A stretch of 64,000 bases of DNA from Xanthomarina sp. F2636L (GTDB taxonomy: Bacteria; Bacteroidota; Bacteroidia; Flavobacteriales; Flavobacteriaceae), in NCBI RefSeq assembly GCF_026410195.1, contig NZ_JAPMLM010000072.1:116004-180003 (forward strand), given 5' to 3'. The translations under genes were made by a program, and so were the position numbers. The notes under the pieces are model-generated. The model worked only from the letters and a program-made list of their open reading frames with translations. It made no database searches and had not been told where the DNA came from. Below, piece after piece: positions 21,112-30,347 of the stretch. Within the stretch, counting starts at the first letter, position 1; each line of letters starts with the position of its first letter.

Positions 21112-22785
21112 TTAAATTACAGCATAAGCATCTGCATGCACTTTTGCAACTGCTCTTCCAGAAGGGTCATTCATGTTTTTAAATGCCTCATCCCATTCTA
21201 ATGCTATTTTAGTACTGCAAGCCACACTAGCTTCTTGTGGCACGCTTAAAGCTGCTGCATCACTTGGAAAATGTTCTGTAAAAAGAGTACGATAATAAAA
21301 TTCTTCCTTACTTGTTGGAGTTTGAATTGGAAACTTGTATTTAGCATTTGCTAATTGTTCGTCTGTTACCTCTTTAGCAACAAGTTCTTTCAGTGTATCT
21401 ATCCAACTATAACCAACACCATCACTAAATTGTTCTTTTTGTCTCCATGCTATAGCTTCTGGAATCATGTCTTCGAAAGCTTTTCTTAATACCCATTTTT
21501 CCATGCGCTCACCATCAATCATTTTATCTTGTGGGTTGATACTCATAACCACATCAATAAACTCTTTATCTAAAAATGGTACGCGCCCTTCTATACCCCA
21601 TGCTGCTAAGCTTTTATTTGCTCTTAAACAATCGTATTGGTGTAGTTTGCTTAACTTCCTTACTGTTTCTTCATGAAACTCTTTAGCGTCTGGCGCTTTA
21701 TGGAAATACAAATATCCTCCTAAAAGTTCATCTGCTCCTTCTCCAGACAGCACCATTTTTACTCCCATCGATTTAATAACTCTCGCCATTAAATACATGG
21801 GTGTACTGGCACGAATTGTGGTTACATCATAAGTTTCTAATTGATAAATAACATCACGAATGGCATCTAACCCTTCCTGAATGGTGAATTTTATTTCATG
21901 ATGAACTGTTCCTATATGGTCTGCAACTTTTCTAGCAGCAGCCAAATCTGGCGACCCTTCTAATCCGACAGAAAAACTATGAAGTTGTGGCCACCAAGCT
22001 TCAGAGGTGTCATTACTTTCAATTCTTTTTTGTGAATATTTTTTTGCAATTGCCGAAGTTATGGAAGAATCTAATCCCCCTGACAACAATACCCCATAAG
22101 GCACATCACTCATTAATTGTCTGTGAACAGCTGCTTCAAGTGCTTCCTTTATTTTTTTAATGCTTGTTTCATTATCTTTTACAGCATCAAACTCCGTCCA
22201 ATCGCGTTTGTACCACTTTACTAATTTACCATCTACACTAGACATATAATGTCCTGGAGGAAATAGCTCTATTTTGGAACAAACTCCTTCCAGAGCTTTT
22301 AATTCGGAAGCCACGTAAAATGTTCCATTTTCATCCCAACCAATATACAAAGGAATAATCCCCATATGGTCTCTAGCAACAAAATAGCTGTCTTTTTCAA
22401 CATCATAAATAGCAAAACCAAAGATACCATTCATATCATCCACAAAATCGACACCTTTTTCTTTATATAAGGCTAAAATAACTTCACAGTCGCTTTCTGT
22501 TTGAAAGTTATATGCAGATTTTAATTGCTTACGAAGTTCTCTATGGTTATAAATTTCTCCATTGGCTGCTAAAATGAGTTTTTTATCATCGCTCAATAGA
22601 GGTTGTTTTCCAGACGCAGGATCTACAATTGCCAAACGTTCATGAGCCATAATCACTTTATCATCACTATAAATCCCACTCCAATCAGGACCTCTATGAC
22701 GGATCTTTTTCGCCATTTCTAAAATTTGAGGTCTTAAATATTCAGCTTTCTGTTTTAAATCGAATGCACATACTATTCCACACAT
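21112..22785 (-). CDS. asnB: Asparagine synthetase B (glutamine-hydrolysing)
   Basis: Makes asparagine from aspartate, ATP and glutamine. The 557-residue protein begins M-C-G-I-V, so Cys2 is the N-terminal nucleophile of the glutaminase domain after Met removal. R-H-R-G-P-D (about 30-35) and N-G-E-I-Y-N-H (about 75-81) are glutamine-binding motifs. The synthetase domain has the pyrophosphate loop L-L-S-G-G-L-D-S-S and G-E-G-A-D-E-L-L-G-G-Y. Length and motifs fit the E. coli AsnB type. It is monocistronic, with a terminator after it, and diverges from the T9SS protein at 22950. Confidence 0.97.
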   Translation of the reverse strand: MCGIVCAFDLKQKAEYLRPQILEMAKKIRHRGPDWSGIYSDDKVIMAHERLAIVDPASGKQPLLSDDKKLILAANGEIYNHRELRKQLKSAYNFQTESDCEVILALYKEKGVDFVDDMNGIFGFAIYDVEKDSYFVARDHMGIIPLYIGWDENGTFYVASELKALEGVCSKIELFPPGHYMSSVDGKLVKWYKRDWTEFDAVKDNETSIKKIKEALEAAVHRQLMSDVPYGVLLSGGLDSSITSAIAKKYSQKRIESNDTSEAWWPQLHSFSVGLEGSPDLAAARKVADHIGTVHHEIKFTIQEGLDAIRDVIYQLETYDVTTIRASTPMYLMARVIKSMGVKMVLSGEGADELLGGYLYFHKAPDAKEFHEETVRKLSKLHQYDCLRANKSLAAWGIEGRVPFLDKEFIDVVMSINPQDKMIDGERMEKWVLRKAFEDMIPEAIAWRQKEQFSDGVGYSWIDTLKELVAKEVTDEQLANAKYKFPIQTPTSKEEFYYRTLFTEHFPSDAAALSVPQEASVACSTKIALEWDEAFKNMNDPSGRAVAKVHADAYAVI

Positions 22786-22949
22786 AATCTATTTCTTATT
22801 GTATTGTTTTAAATATGCTACAAATATGCACTTATTATATATACATTAAAACAATAAAACTAAAATTAGTTTCAATTTAAAACTAAAATTAGAATATACA
22901 TTTATTATTGTAATTTTATCAAGTAATTATTCTTGATTATCTTTACGAA

Positions 22950-24221
22950 ATGAAATATCTAAAATTATTCCTATTACTGTTTACCTTTTCTATTTACGGT
23001 CAAACATGGCAAAGCACTAGTATCTCTCCAAATGCAAACGGTCAACGTTTTGATGACGTCTTTTTTTTAACAGATGACATTGGATGGGCTGCCAATGGAT
23101 ACTACGCTGCAGTTTACAAAACTATTGATGGTGGACTTACCTGGACCGAACAACTAAACGAAAGCATGTTGGGTGGAAATTATTATTTTAGAAATATCGA
23201 ATTTTTAAATACAAATATTGGTTTTTTAGGGACTTTGAATGGGAAAGTATTTTCTACTAATGATGGTGGAACTAATTGGAATGAGATTATAAACATTTCA
23301 CCCAACCCGGCTGCCATTTGTGGTTTTACAACAGTTGGAACTAATACTGTTTATGGTTGTGGCGCTTACTTTTCGCCAGCATACATTATAAAATCAACCG
23401 ACAGTGGGGCTACTTGGGACTATATAGATATGTCTGCTTACGCAAATGCCTTGGTAGAAATTAAGTTTTTAACTGAAGATACTGGCTACGCTTGTGGCAG
23501 TAGTAGTTCTGGAGCCGTTATTTTAAAAACAACGGATGGAGGAACTTCATGGTCAGAGATATACAACTCCAATATTACTGGAGAGTATGTTTGGAAACTA
23601 CAAATTTTAGAAGATAACCCAGATGTATTTTTTGGCGCTATTTCTTCCATTTCACCATTTAATGGAAAATTAATATCATCATTAGATAATGGCACTACAT
23701 GGAACAGTTATGATGCTCCAGAAACCGATATACAAGCTGTTGGTTTTATTAACGAAAATCAAGGATGGATGGGTGGCCACACTACAGGATTTTACGAAAC
23801 ACTTAATGGTGGACAAACATGGACCAATTTGAATGTTGGCTCTAATTTAAATCGAATATTTATTGTTAATTCATCATTGGCTTATGCGTCTGGGACATCT
23901 ATCTATAAATTTACAGACGAAATTTTAGACACTCATAATTTGACTGATAACCCATCTAAATCTTTAAATATCCAATTGCATAATAATCCTGTGACTTCTG
24001 TTTTAGAATTCAGTATATATTTTCCAAGTAGCGACAATATGCTTATTGAACTATACGACAGCAAAGGGTCTTATATCAGACAGTTATCTAGAGAGAGTAT
24101 TAAAACTAACGATGTGAAAAAAAATTACAGTTTTCCAGTTGACGATTTGCAAGCTGGTATTTACTTAATAAATTTTCATAATAATTTCCAACGTCAATCG
24201 TTAAAATTTGTAAAGCAATAA
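22950..24221 (+). CDS. T9SS type A secreted protein with YCF48/BNR-like beta-propeller repeats
   Basis: The 423 residues start with a signal peptide (M-K-Y-L-K-L-F-L-L-L-F...Y-G-Q). The body contains repeated blades of the photosystem-stability (YCF48)/BNR type, with D-G-G-x-T-W or similar in each: T-I-D-G-G-L-T-W, T-N-D-G-G-T-N-W, S-T-D-S-G-A-T-W, T-T-D-G-G-T-S-W, S-L-D-N-G-T-T-W and L-N-G-G-Q-T-W. The last ~85 residues are a type A sorting domain (L-Y-D-S-K-G...L-Q-A-G-I-Y-L-I-N-F), so it is exported by T9SS and anchored or released at the surface. Function is unknown. A TATCTTTA box lies only 4 nt before the ATG, suggesting a leaderless mRNA. Confidence 0.88.
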   Translation: MKYLKLFLLLFTFSIYGQTWQSTSISPNANGQRFDDVFFLTDDIGWAANGYYAAVYKTIDGGLTWTEQLNESMLGGNYYFRNIEFLNTNIGFLGTLNGKVFSTNDGGTNWNEIINISPNPAAICGFTTVGTNTVYGCGAYFSPAYIIKSTDSGATWDYIDMSAYANALVEIKFLTEDTGYACGSSSSGAVILKTTDGGTSWSEIYNSNITGEYVWKLQILEDNPDVFFGAISSISPFNGKLISSLDNGTTWNSYDAPETDIQAVGFINENQGWMGGHTTGFYETLNGGQTWTNLNVGSNLNRIFIVNSSLAYASGTSIYKFTDEILDTHNLTDNPSKSLNIQLHNNPVTSVLEFSIYFPSSDNMLIELYDSKGSYIRQLSRESIKTNDVKKNYSFPVDDLQAGIYLINFHNNFQRQSLKFVKQ

Positions 24222-24262
24222 ACCTATTTGTTTTTATTCTGTTATATTTATAAAAAAAATCT

Positions 24263-24796
24263 ATGAAAAAATCAACAATTATTTCCGCTATAGCATTTTC
24301 AATTGTCATGCTATTTTCAACAAATCTTTCAGCTCAAAATTTTAGCGACCTTGACAAGAGCCCAATGGACGCTGCCTCTTTTCCTAGCAGCTATAAAGTA
24401 TCAGACAAACAGGTGAAAGTTATTTATAGCCGACCACAATTAAAAGGTAGAGATGTCAATTCACTTACTCCAAATGGAAAAGTATGGCGAACAGGTGCAA
24501 ATGAAGCTGTTGAGATTACCTTCTATGAAAACAAAATGTTTGGTGACAAAGAAGTTAAAGCTGGAACTTATTCCATGTTTACAATTCCCGGCCAAAAAGA
24601 GTGGACAGTTATTTTAAATTCAGACATGAATGTTTGGGGAGCCTATTCTTATAACGAAGCTAATGATGTTGCCAGAGTAACAGTTCCAGTAACTGAAGAC
24701 AAAAAATCTTTAGAAGCATTTTCTATTGCCTTTGATGATGAAGGAACCATGCATTTAGGTTGGGATACCTTAAGAGTTGCTGTTCCTATAAAATAA
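24263..24796 (+). CDS. DUF2911 domain secreted protein
   Basis: 177 residues with a signal peptide (K-K-S-T-I-I-S-A-I-A-F-S...L-S-A-Q). The DUF2911 domain fills the mature part: V-I-Y-S-R-P-x-L-K-G-R near 54-64, W-R-T-G-A-N-E-A near 76-83, then A-G-T-Y-S-M-F-T-I-P, W-T-V-I-L-N and W-G-A-Y-S-Y. The family is common in Bacteroidota envelopes and has no assigned activity. It follows the T9SS protein by 41 nt and is closed by a terminator at 24825-24866. Confidence 0.9.
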   Translation: MKKSTIISAIAFSIVMLFSTNLSAQNFSDLDKSPMDAASFPSSYKVSDKQVKVIYSRPQLKGRDVNSLTPNGKVWRTGANEAVEITFYENKMFGDKEVKAGTYSMFTIPGQKEWTVILNSDMNVWGAYSYNEANDVARVTVPVTEDKKSLEAFSIAFDDEGTMHLGWDTLRVAVPIK

Positions 24797-24824
24797 AAGC
24801 TTGGAATTAAATTTCCATATCAAT

Positions 24825-24866
24825 AAAAAAATGTTCCAAGAATAAACTCTTGGAACATTTTTTTTA
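24825..24866. terminator. Bidirectional intrinsic terminator
   Basis: Stem AAAAAAATGTTCCAAG / CTTGGAACATTTTTTTT, loop AATAAACT, between the convergent DUF2911 and queE genes. Confidence 0.87.
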
Positions 24867-24909
24867 TAAGTATTCGTGTGTGTTTTTAAAACCTAAATCT
24901 AATGCCTAT

Positions 24910-25542
24910 TTAAGGAATATTTAAGTATTTATGAGTTTGCAGAGACACTTTCCATTTCGGATTAGCCATAACATAATCCACAATTTCAGGAACCATTTTA
25001 TCGCGCTTACTCCACTCTGGTTGTAAATATAAGATGCAATCTTTATTTACTTTAGCAGCTTGTTCTTCGGCAAATTTAAAATCGCTTTTATTGAAAATAA
25101 TCATTTTAAGCTCATGAGCTTTCTGATAGATTTCTTCAGTTGGAAGCTTTAGTTTTTTTGGCGATAAACAAATCCAATCCCAAACCCCCGTTAACTTATA
25201 AGCTCCAGAAGTTTCTATATGAGTTTGTAATTTTTTTTCTTTTAATTGCGTTGTCAATGGCCCCATATCCCAAGTTAATGGCTCTCCTCCAGTAACTACA
25301 ATGGTTTTACTGTAAGTAGCTGCATTTTCTACAATCTTTTCAACTTCGGTTGGAGGATGTAATTCTGCCAACCAACTTTCTTTTACATCGCACCAATGGC
25401 AACCAACATCGCAACCACCAATTCTAACAAAATAAGCAGCTGTCCCCTTATGAAAACCTTCTCCTTGAATGGTGTAAAACTCTTCCATTAAAGGTAACAA
25501 CAACCCTTTATCTATTAACTCTTGTCTTTCACTTCTTGTCAT
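24910..25542 (-). CDS. queE: 7-carboxy-7-deazaguanine synthase
   Basis: Radical SAM enzyme that turns 6-carboxy-tetrahydropterin into 7-carboxy-7-deazaguanine on the way to queuosine; folE in this window supplies the earlier pterin step. About 210 residues. The cluster-binding pattern is the QueE-type C-D-V-G-C-H-W-C-D, preceded by E-F-Y-T-I-Q-G-E-G-F-H-K-G-T-A. V-V-T-G-G-E-P-L is the SAM-side glycine motif. C-terminal Y-L-Q-P-E-W is also seen. The start is placed at ATG 25542: the longer reading uses a TTG at 25551 that lies inside the TATCTTTG promoter box. Confidence 0.94.
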   Translation of the reverse strand: MTRSERQELIDKGLLLPLMEEFYTIQGEGFHKGTAAYFVRIGGCDVGCHWCDVKESWLAELHPPTEVEKIVENAATYSKTIVVTGGEPLTWDMGPLTTQLKEKKLQTHIETSGAYKLTGVWDWICLSPKKLKLPTEEIYQKAHELKMIIFNKSDFKFAEEQAAKVNKDCILYLQPEWSKRDKMVPEIVDYVMANPKWKVSLQTHKYLNIP

Positions 25543-25548
25543 AGCCTG

Positions 25549-25556
25549 CAAAGATA
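25549..25556 (-). promoter_or_regulatory. -7 promoter box (TATCTTTG) of queE, 6 nt before the ATG
   Basis: Exact TAnnTTTG followed by CAGGCT and then the ATG. The implied transcription start is at or next to the start codon. Confidence 0.55.
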
Positions 25557-25563
25557 GTTATTT

Positions 25564-25600
25564 AAGTATTTAAAGCATTAAGTGCTTAAAGTATTTAAAG
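25564..25600. repeat. 12-bp direct repeat upstream of queE
   Basis: AAGTATTTAAAG occurs at 25564-25575 and 25589-25600, 25 bp apart, directly upstream of the queE -7 box, with a CATTAAGTGCTT segment between. A candidate operator. Confidence 0.3.
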
Positions 25601-25745
25601 TTAAAATTTCTCATATCATTCATTATAATTGAAAACTAAAAGTTTTAATATGATATATACTTGAAAAAATTTTAGTTGAAAAGTTGAAAGATTTTTTTCT
25701 AAGGTTTAGACTAAAGATTAGTATTTTTATAAAAATTTTTAAAAC

Positions 25746-27284
25746 ATGAATAAACAGGAAGCGTTCTTTAATCATATTGAAGAAGGAAATACAAACAAAG
25801 GCGAATTTATCACCCTAGGTGCAGCCATGCTGGATGGTAAAACCGTAAAAGATGCTTTTGTAAATGTGCCTTTAAAAACCATGAATAGACATGGCTTAAT
25901 TGCTGGCGCTACCGGAACGGGTAAAACAAAAACCTTACAAGTAATTGCTGAAAACCTAAGCGAAAAAGGTGTTCCCGTAATTCTCATGGACATTAAAGGC
26001 GATTTAAGTGGTTTGGCAAAACCAAGTCCTGGACATGCAAAAATAGACGAACGTCATGAGCAAATAGGTTTACCATTTGAAGCCAAAGGATTTCCGGTTG
26101 AAATTCTAACACTTTCTGCACAAAATGGTGTGAGACTTCGAGCTACTATTAGTGAGTTTGGACCTGTGTTAATTTCTAGAATTTTAGATGTTACTGAAAC
26201 GCAGGCAGGTATTATTTCTGTAATTTTTAAATATTGTGATGACAATAAATACCCTTTATTAGATTTAAAAGATTTTAAAAAAATTCTTCAATATGCTACT
26301 AACGAAGGAAAAGAAGAATTTGAAGAGGCCTATGGTCGAATCTCAACAGCTTCCACTGGAGCAATCTTAAGAAAAATTGTAGAAATTGAACAACAAGGAG
26401 GCGATTTGTTTTTTGGTGAAAAGTCTTTCGATCCTCAAGATCTATTAAGAGTTGACGACAATGGAAGAGGCTACATAAACATTATTCGTTTAACAGACAT
26501 TCAAGACAAACCAAAATTATTTTCAACCTTCATGTTGAGTTTGTTAGCCGAAATTTACTCCACATTTCCAGAGCAAGGAGATACTGGAAGGCCAGAACTT
26601 ATCATGTTTATAGATGAAGCTCATTTAATATTTAACGAAGCTTCCAAAGCGCTTTTAAATCAGATTGAAAGCATTGTAAAACTTATTAGAAGTAAAGGTG
26701 TTGGCTTGTATTTTGTAACTCAAAACCCAACCGATGTTCCTGAAGCAGTTTTAAGTCAGCTAGGTTTAAAAGTACAACACGCGTTAAGAGCTTTTACTGC
26801 TAAAGACAGAAAAGCCATAAAACTTACAGCACAAAATTATCCAGACACAGAATATTATGATACCGCCAGCGTTCTTACCTCTTTAGGCACAGGAGAAGCA
26901 TTGGTTTCTGCTTTAAACGAAAAAGGAAGACCAACACCATTGGCTGCAACCATGATGCGTGCACCAATGAGTAGAATGGATATTCTAACCGATTCTGAAC
27001 TAAATTATTTATTAGATAATTCTAAACTAGTAAAAAAATATAATGAAGAAGTTGACAGAGAAAGTGCTTACGAAATGCTCAATGAAAAAATTGAACAAGC
27101 CGAAGCTGAAGAATTAAAAGAAAAAGCAAAAAAAGAAAAAGAAGCACTAGAAAAAGCTGAATCAAAAAGCAGAAGTTCATCCACTAGAAAAAGTACCAGA
27201 ATGAACCCCATAGTAAAAGTGCTTACAAGTGCTACTTTTATTAGAAGTGTCTTTGGAATATTAACCAAAGTTATGAAAAAATAA
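25746..27284 (+). CDS. HerA-like ATPase (DUF853 family)
   Basis: The 512-residue P-loop ATPase has Walker A G-A-T-G-T-G-K-T at 54-61 after N-R-H-G-L-I-A, and a Walker B-like L-I-M-F-I-D-E-A-H near 285-293. Also seen are V-T-Q-N-P-T-D-V-P and A-L-R-A-F-T-A-K-D, characteristic of the HerA/VirB4-type DUF853 family. A Lys/Glu-rich coiled stretch (about 445-485) precedes a basic C-terminus. The family is linked to DNA translocation or repair by homology only; no NurA or other HerA partner gene is adjacent. It leads a co-directional group with a lipoprotein, a cupin and a hydrolase. Confidence 0.88.
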   Translation: MNKQEAFFNHIEEGNTNKGEFITLGAAMLDGKTVKDAFVNVPLKTMNRHGLIAGATGTGKTKTLQVIAENLSEKGVPVILMDIKGDLSGLAKPSPGHAKIDERHEQIGLPFEAKGFPVEILTLSAQNGVRLRATISEFGPVLISRILDVTETQAGIISVIFKYCDDNKYPLLDLKDFKKILQYATNEGKEEFEEAYGRISTASTGAILRKIVEIEQQGGDLFFGEKSFDPQDLLRVDDNGRGYINIIRLTDIQDKPKLFSTFMLSLLAEIYSTFPEQGDTGRPELIMFIDEAHLIFNEASKALLNQIESIVKLIRSKGVGLYFVTQNPTDVPEAVLSQLGLKVQHALRAFTAKDRKAIKLTAQNYPDTEYYDTASVLTSLGTGEALVSALNEKGRPTPLAATMMRAPMSRMDILTDSELNYLLDNSKLVKKYNEEVDRESAYEMLNEKIEQAEAEELKEKAKKEKEALEKAESKSRSSSTRKSTRMNPIVKVLTSATFIRSVFGILTKVMKK

Positions 27285-27331
27285 ACATCAAACTTAACCC
27301 TTAAAGCAATTTAAAATTTACCTATTTTTAT

Positions 27332-27883
27332 ATGAAAAAAAACATTTTAGGCTTAGCCATTGTCTCCCTTTTATTTGTTGGTTGTAAAAAAGAGCAAAAC
27401 CCTTTTCAAATAAGTAAACACCACATTGGCTTACTAACAGATTCTACCCAAGTAAAAGAATTAAAATCTATTTTTGCAAACGATTCCGTTGTAGAAAGAC
27501 GATTGGATAACGAATTCACCTTTAACCGGACCGATATTGATATTTTTGATAAACAAGGAAACAAATTACTTACATTGACACCAAAGGTTGTCCAAGATTC
27601 TACGTCTACCCTTGAAACAATAAAAATCCTAGATGCTAGATTTAAGACAGACAAAGGTATTTCTACCCTAAGTACTTTTGCAGATATTGAGAAAAATTAT
27701 AAAATTTCAAGCATTCAAAATACGCTTAAAAATATTGTCGTTTTTGTTAATGAGATCAATGCTTTTTTTACAATAGCTAAAAGCGAATTACCTGGCGAAT
27801 TACAATTTGACACCAGTGCTAAAATTGAAGCTGTACAAATTCCAGGAAAAGCAAAAATTAAATATTTTATGATTGGTTGGTAG
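27332..27883 (+). CDS. Hypothetical lipoprotein
   Basis: I do not recognise this 183-residue protein. It starts with a lipoprotein signal (M-K-K-N-I-L-G-L-A-I-V...F-V-G-C), with the lipid-modified Cys at about position 18. The mature part is soluble with mixed alpha/beta composition (H-H-I-G-L-L-T-D-S-T, D-I-F-D-K-Q-G-N-K-L-L) and no catalytic motif. It is 47 nt after the HerA-like gene and 40 nt before the cupin gene, so it is probably in one transcript with them. Confidence 0.75.
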   Translation: MKKNILGLAIVSLLFVGCKKEQNPFQISKHHIGLLTDSTQVKELKSIFANDSVVERRLDNEFTFNRTDIDIFDKQGNKLLTLTPKVVQDSTSTLETIKILDARFKTDKGISTLSTFADIEKNYKISSIQNTLKNIVVFVNEINAFFTIAKSELPGELQFDTSAKIEAVQIPGKAKIKYFMIGW

Positions 27884-27923
27884 ATTCTGCAGTTAGCGGC
27901 AGTCACGCAAGAAATAAAAAAAC

Positions 27924-28298
27924 ATGCAAAAAAAGAAAAAATATATCATTCAAGACGCACCATTTGTAATACCTACAACAGATGGCAAGGTTATAAAGGA
28001 ACATTTTGGCAATGCTTCTCAAGGAAACTCACAAATTAGCATTGCTCACATGGTGGCTCCAGCAGGTTGGAGCGAGCCTTTTCAAACTCCAGAGTTTGAA
28101 GAATACACCTTTATAATAAAAGGCAAAAAACAATTTATAATTGATGGAGAAGAAATTGTTTTGGAAGCTGGGCAATCTATTAAGATAGAGAAAAACACTA
28201 GAGTACAATATTCAAATCCATTTACAGAACCTTGCGTATATCTTGCTATCTGCTTACCAGCCTTTTCTATAAACCTTGTAAATAGAGAAGGTGAATGA
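27924..28298 (+). CDS. Cupin domain protein
   Basis: 124 residues forming a single small beta-barrel cupin. The first cupin motif is degenerate (G-W-S-E-P-F-Q-T-P-E-F-E-E-Y-T-F), lacking the usual histidines. The second region reads L-E-A-G-Q-S-I-K-I-E-K-N-T-R-V-Q-Y. The missing metal-binding histidines make a metal-dependent activity doubtful. Ligand binding or a structural role is possible. Its stop overlaps the next start by 4 nt (ATGA), indicating translational coupling to the hydrolase. Confidence 0.83.
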   Translation: MQKKKKYIIQDAPFVIPTTDGKVIKEHFGNASQGNSQISIAHMVAPAGWSEPFQTPEFEEYTFIIKGKKQFIIDGEEIVLEAGQSIKIEKNTRVQYSNPFTEPCVYLAICLPAFSINLVNREGE

Positions 28299-29122
28299 AA
28301 ATAATCCTGCAGAAATTCATTGGTTTCTTTATAAATATAATTGGCATATTTTTTCCAAAATTGGCTGCAAGAATGGCTTTGTTTTTATTTACAAAACCAT
28401 TAAAAGGAAAACCAGACGAAAAACAATCCGATTTTTTAGATACGGCTTTTAGAGAAGAACTCACATTTAACAACATGCCCATCATGACCTATCGCTGGCT
28501 AGGAGACAAAGGAACCATTTTATTAGCTCATGGCTGGGAAAGCAATTCCGCTAGATGGAAAGAATTGATTACAAATTTAAAGAAAAAAGGTTTTAGTGTC
28601 GTGGCTTTAGATGCTCCAGCACATGGCCGTTCTGGAAGCAATAGGTTTAACGCGATTATTTATTCTGAATTTATAAAAGTGGTGGCCGAGCGTTTTCAAC
28701 CAAACATCATTATTGGTCATTCTGTTGGAGGCATGGCTTCTGCTTATTATCAATACAAATATCAAAAAGAGTCTATTGAAAAAATGATTCTTTTAGGCGC
28801 TCCTTCAGAATTTAGTGATGTTTTAAAAAGATATACAGACATGCTTAGTTATAGTAATCGTGTTAAAAAAAATCTTAATTTAATTATTAAAGTGCGTTAT
28901 GGCGAGCTCCCTGAAGCCTTTTCAACAGCTAATTACTCAGAACATATCACCTCAAAAGGGTTGATAATTCACGATAAAAAGGACAACATTATTCCCTATA
29001 ACGATGCATTGCTTATTAAAACCAAGTATAAAAACAGTGTATTGATTTCTACTGAAGGTTATGGTCACTCTCTAGCTACAGACGAAGTTTCAAATTATAT
29101 TTACGATTTTATAGACAACTAA
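28295..29122 (+). CDS. Alpha/beta hydrolase
   Basis: 275 residues. An N-terminal hydrophobic segment (about 1-35) could anchor it in the membrane. The hydrolase core shows L-L-A-H-G-W-E-S-N-S (HG oxyanion motif) near 70-80, D-A-P-A-H-G-R-S-G, the nucleophile elbow I-G-H-S-V-G-G near residue 143, an acid candidate in H-D-K-K-D-N-I-I-P and the C-terminal catalytic His in G-Y-G-H-S. The substrate is unknown; lipase/esterase-type activity is plausible from the fold. It overlaps the cupin gene by 4 nt. Confidence 0.87.
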   Translation: MKIILQKFIGFFINIIGIFFPKLAARMALFLFTKPLKGKPDEKQSDFLDTAFREELTFNNMPIMTYRWLGDKGTILLAHGWESNSARWKELITNLKKKGFSVVALDAPAHGRSGSNRFNAIIYSEFIKVVAERFQPNIIIGHSVGGMASAYYQYKYQKESIEKMILLGAPSEFSDVLKRYTDMLSYSNRVKKNLNLIIKVRYGELPEAFSTANYSEHITSKGLIIHDKKDNIIPYNDALLIKTKYKNSVLISTEGYGHSLATDEVSNYIYDFIDN

Positions 29123-29128
29123 AGTTAC

Positions 29129-29136
29129 TATCTTTG
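29129..29136 (+). promoter_or_regulatory. -7 promoter box (TATCTTTG) of the RluF-like gene, 4 nt before the ATG
   Basis: Exact TAnnTTTG separated from the ATG at 29141 by CCCT only, so the transcript is probably leaderless. Confidence 0.5.
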
Positions 29137-29140
29137 CCCT

Positions 29141-29902
29141 ATGGAAGAAAATTTAAAACGAATAAATAAGTTTTTAAGTGAAGTTGGATATTGTTCGCGT
29201 CGTGAAGCAGATAAACTTATAGATGCTGGGCGTGTCACTATAAATGGTGAAGTTCCTGAAATGGGAACAAAAATAAGCCCAACAGACGTGGTACATGTTG
29301 ATGGAGAACTAATAAAAAACACCAAAGAAGAATTTGTTTATTTAGCTTTCAACAAACCAATTGGTATTGTTTGCACAACAGATACTCGTGTTGAAAAAGA
29401 CAACATTATCGATTATATAAAATATCCAAAACGTATTTTTCCTATTGGCAGGTTAGACAAACCCAGCGAAGGTTTGATTCTATTAACTGACGATGGAGAC
29501 ATTGTTAATAAAATACTTCGAGCTAACAACAATCATGACAAAGAATATATTGTGACGGTCGATAAGCCCATTTCTCAAACCTTTTTAAAACACATGTCTG
29601 AAGGCGTGCCCATTTTAGATACCATTACAAAAAAATGTGAAGTTGAAAAACTAGGAACTTACGAATTTAGAATTATTCTTACTCAAGGTTTAAATAGACA
29701 AATTCGTCGTATGTGCGAATATTTAAATTATGAGGTACAAACACTTAAACGGGTGCGAATTATGAATATTAAACTCGATATGCCTTTAGGAGAATACAGA
29801 GAATTAACAGATTCTGAATTTAAGAATTTATCTAAATTGTTAGAGGATTCTTCAAAACAATTCAATCTAAAACCTAAAGTTGTTAGAAAAAACAAGCCAT
29901 AA
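29141..29902 (+). CDS. rluF: 23S rRNA pseudouridine synthase (RluF type)
   Basis: Isomerises uridine to pseudouridine in 23S rRNA (RluF modifies U2604 in E. coli). The 253-residue protein has an S4 RNA-binding domain (about 6-55, with R-I-N-K-F-L-S-E and S-R-R-E-A-D) and the RsuA-type catalytic motif [10 protein letters not shown] with Asp106. The C-terminal motif [13 protein letters not shown] supports RluF rather than RluB, RluE or RsuA. Paralogue discrimination from sequence alone is not absolute. A VOC protein gene follows after 2 nt. Confidence 0.9.
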   Translation: MEENLKRINKFLSEVGYCSRREADKLIDAGRVTINGEVPEMGTKISPTDVVHVDGELIKNTKEEFVYLAFNKPIGIVCTTDTRVEKDNIIDYIKYPKRIFPIGRLDKPSEGLILLTDDGDIVNKILRANNNHDKEYIVTVDKPISQTFLKHMSEGVPILDTITKKCEVEKLGTYEFRIILTQGLNRQIRRMCEYLNYEVQTLKRVRIMNIKLDMPLGEYRELTDSEFKNLSKLLEDSSKQFNLKPKVVRKNKP

Positions 29903-29904
29903 AC

Positions 29905-30324
29905 ATGCTGTCTCCTTTTCATATTGCCATTCCTGTTCATAATTTAGAAACTTGCAGAATATTTTATCGTGAGGTTTTAAATTGCGAAGAAGGCAGAAGT
30001 AGCAACCATTGGGTAGATTTTAATTTTTTCGGACATCAATTGGTTATTCATTATAAACCAAAATCTGAGGAAACCGATTTGCATACAAATCCTGTTGATG
30101 GGAAACATGTGCCAGTTCCACATTATGGCGTAGTTTTGGCTTGGGATGTATTTCAAAGTTTTGCTGAAGACTTAAAACAAAAAGGCATCGATTTTATAAT
30201 TGCTCCTTATATTCGTTTTGAAGGGGAAATTGGAGAACAAACTACCATGTTCTTTTTAGATCCAGCTGGAAATGCCTTAGAATTTAAAGCTTTTAAAGAC
30301 ATGAATCAGCTGTTTGCTAAATAA
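29905..30324 (+). CDS. VOC (glyoxalase/bleomycin resistance) family protein
   Basis: 139 residues with the paired beta-alpha-beta-beta-beta pattern of the vicinal oxygen chelate fold. H-I-A-I-P-V begins the first module, followed by F-Y-R-E-V-L and G-H-Q-L-V-I-H. The second module has H-Y-G-V-V-L and ends with [13 protein letters not shown]. The His and Glu positions expected to hold a metal (H6-type, H in the middle, E in L-E-F-K) are present. Substrate is unknown. It starts 2 nt after the RluF-like gene stop, so it is co-transcribed. Confidence 0.87.
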   Translation: MLSPFHIAIPVHNLETCRIFYREVLNCEEGRSSNHWVDFNFFGHQLVIHYKPKSEETDLHTNPVDGKHVPVPHYGVVLAWDVFQSFAEDLKQKGIDFIIAPYIRFEGEIGEQTTMFFLDPAGNALEFKAFKDMNQLFAK

Positions 30325-30347
30325 GCTAGAAATACTTTTTCTTATTG

